From NCBI GenBank assembly GCA_014377155.1, contig JACMQD010000126.1, positions 1 through 6,951 of the forward strand: DNA of 6,951 nt. The letters run 5' to 3'. The translations under genes were made by a program, and so were the position numbers. Below are positions 5,926 to 6,951 of this stretch, one piece after another. Position 1 is the stretch's first letter. Each line of letters starts with the position of its first letter. The notes beneath the pieces were generated by a model, which was not told the DNA's origin, ran no database searches, and was given only the letters and a program-made list of their open reading frames with translations. Origin of the DNA: Herminiimonas sp. Its GTDB lineage: Bacteria > Pseudomonadota > Gammaproteobacteria > Burkholderiales > Burkholderiaceae.

Positions 5926-6197
5926 ACAGCAATTCGGCGATTCAAAAGCGCTCGTTGACCTGCATCAAGCCGCGAACCACACTATCGATGAAACAAGTCA
6001 CTGGGATTCTGAAGCGAGAGCGGTTAATGACAAAGAATTTAAAAAAGCTGATGTAGTCCCTGTGTCGGAGATGACCCGTCGGTACGCCGAGCGTTACCAG
6101 CGCATCGTGAAGCGTGGCATCCTAAAAATAAAACAGAATACGACGTCGAATGTGCACATGACAGCCTTTGAATACGATCCGCTACGCAAATACCCTA
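5926..6197. other. Unassigned stretch between the metallopeptidase and ftsB
   Basis: These 272 bases lie between two convergent genes. No terminator with a T-run is visible on either strand. One plus-strand frame stays open throughout (part of a frame from 5834 to 6292) and reads LVDLHQAANHTIDETSHW and EMTRRYAERYQRIVKRG, which looks protein-like, but it has no credible start and ends antisense to ftsB. It may be a gene fragment or chance; I do not recognise it. Confidence 0.4.
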
Positions 6198-6524
6198 TCA
6201 GCGTCGGCGCGCCGGCGCGGCAGGCGGTGGCACCGCCTCGGGTGGCAGGGTATCCGGTGCCAAAATCTGTACGAAAATCTCGTTATCCTTGATCATGCCG
6301 AGCTCGTACCGCGCGCGCTCTTCGACCGCGCCAGTTCCTTCCTTCAAATCCTGCACTTCCGAATTGAGCTTGGCGTTACGCGCTTTCAGGTCGTCGTTTT
6401 TCTTTTGCGCGGCAAGGACCTGCTGATCCAGGTCCCACGCGCGCAACCAGCCGCCCTTCCCCAGCCACAGGGGATACTGAATCAGCGCCAGCAACGCGGC
6501 AAGACAGAAGATGATCAGACGCAT
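6198..6524 (-). CDS. ftsB: Cell division protein FtsB
   Basis: A 108-residue minus-strand product. A single membrane segment at about 3-20 ([18 protein letters not shown]) is followed by [15 protein letters not shown], then a coiled coil at about 31-64 ([20 protein letters not shown]...), and the conserved [20 protein letters not shown] at 69-88. These are the defining parts of FtsB, the bitopic protein that forms a trimer with FtsL and FtsQ and helps activate septal peptidoglycan synthesis. The Pro/Ala-rich tail with terminal RRR is variable in the family. The start ATG at 6524-6522 gives the expected short cytoplasmic end; the ribosome site is weak. It lies downstream of eno, 67 bases after its stop, behind a strong terminator hairpin, so its expression may depend on read-through or on a promoter not visible here. 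Confidence 0.95.
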   Translation of the reverse strand: MRLIIFCLAALLALIQYPLWLGKGGWLRAWDLDQQVLAAQKKNDDLKARNAKLNSEVQDLKEGTGAVEERARYELGMIKDNEIFVQILAPDTLPPEAVPPPAAPARRR

Positions 6525-6540
6525 GTCGTTACCGTGAAAA

Positions 6541-6573
6541 GTCCGGCCTGCGAGCGATGCTCACAGGCCGGAC
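6541..6573 (-). terminator. Intrinsic terminator between eno and ftsB
   Basis: GTCCGGCCTG (6541-6550) pairs perfectly with CAGGCCGGAC (6564-6573). Inside, GAGC (6552-6555) pairs with GCTC (6559-6562) around a three-base loop, with a single C/A mismatch between the two stems. On the minus strand the hairpin is followed at once by TTTT (complement of 6540-6537), so it should terminate or attenuate transcripts leaving eno. On the plus strand no T-run follows. Confidence 0.8.
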
Positions 6574-6591
6574 GAAGGATGGTTCGAAGTC

Positions 6592-6951
<360 letters not shown>

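Noticed and set aside
6222..6238. Short perfect hairpin AGGCGGTG/CACCGCCT in the ftsB tail
   Set aside because: It has a one-base loop, lies in Pro/Ala codons of GC-rich coding sequence and lacks a T-run, so composition explains it.

Overview
The window looks like a piece of a betaproteobacterial chromosome, most likely Burkholderiales and plausibly Oxalobacteraceae. The best evidence is the right end, where the minus strand carries the 3' part of enolase (eno) followed by the cell-division gene ftsB, an order typical of that group. GC is moderate, and several small proteins look familiar from those genomes. The family assignment is inference from memory, not from a search.

Layout, left to right. 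(1) 3-338: C-terminal part of a RimJ-type GNAT acetyltransferase, cut by the window edge. (2) 339-613: non-coding, with an imperfect stem-loop. (3) 614-1681: a serine hydrolase of the beta-lactamase/class C fold with a Tat-like lipoprotein signal, followed by a possible terminator hairpin. (4) 1764-2483: a single-pass, TonB-like anchored protein with its own conserved-looking C-terminal domain. (5) 2576-2985: two small genes overlapping by ATGA, a 54-residue soluble protein and an 82-residue protein with two membrane segments. (6) About 3102-3545: a small putative lipoprotein whose 5' end looks disturbed. (7) 3677-4165: a phosphinothricin-acetyltransferase-like GNAT broken by one in-frame TGA. 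(8) 4204-4550, minus strand: an intact 53-residue six-cysteine protein that overlaps, by ATGA, the surviving N-terminus of an ABC1/AarF/UbiB-type kinase. (9) 4677-5048: a decayed left end and orfA of an IS3-family element. (10) 5074-5925: a lipoprotein with an HExxH...E metallopeptidase signature. (11) 5926-6197: non-coding or unrecognised. (12) 6198-6951, minus strand: ftsB and the end of eno, separated by a strong intrinsic terminator hairpin.

The right end is conserved housekeeping DNA. The left six kilobases are an accessory stretch rich in small envelope proteins (three putative lipoproteins, one TonB-like anchored protein, one two-segment membrane protein) and in gene decay (a nonsense-interrupted GNAT, a truncated kinase, a decayed insertion sequence, a possibly frameshifted lipoprotein). 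The genes do not form one evident pathway. The only visible translational couplings are the two ATGA pairs. I found no CRISPR array, RNA gene, toxin-antitoxin pair or recognisable defence system. The parts most worth a second look are the ATGA-coupled small-gene pair, the TonB-like protein, the six-cysteine protein with its broken kinase partner, and the nonsense codon in the GNAT.
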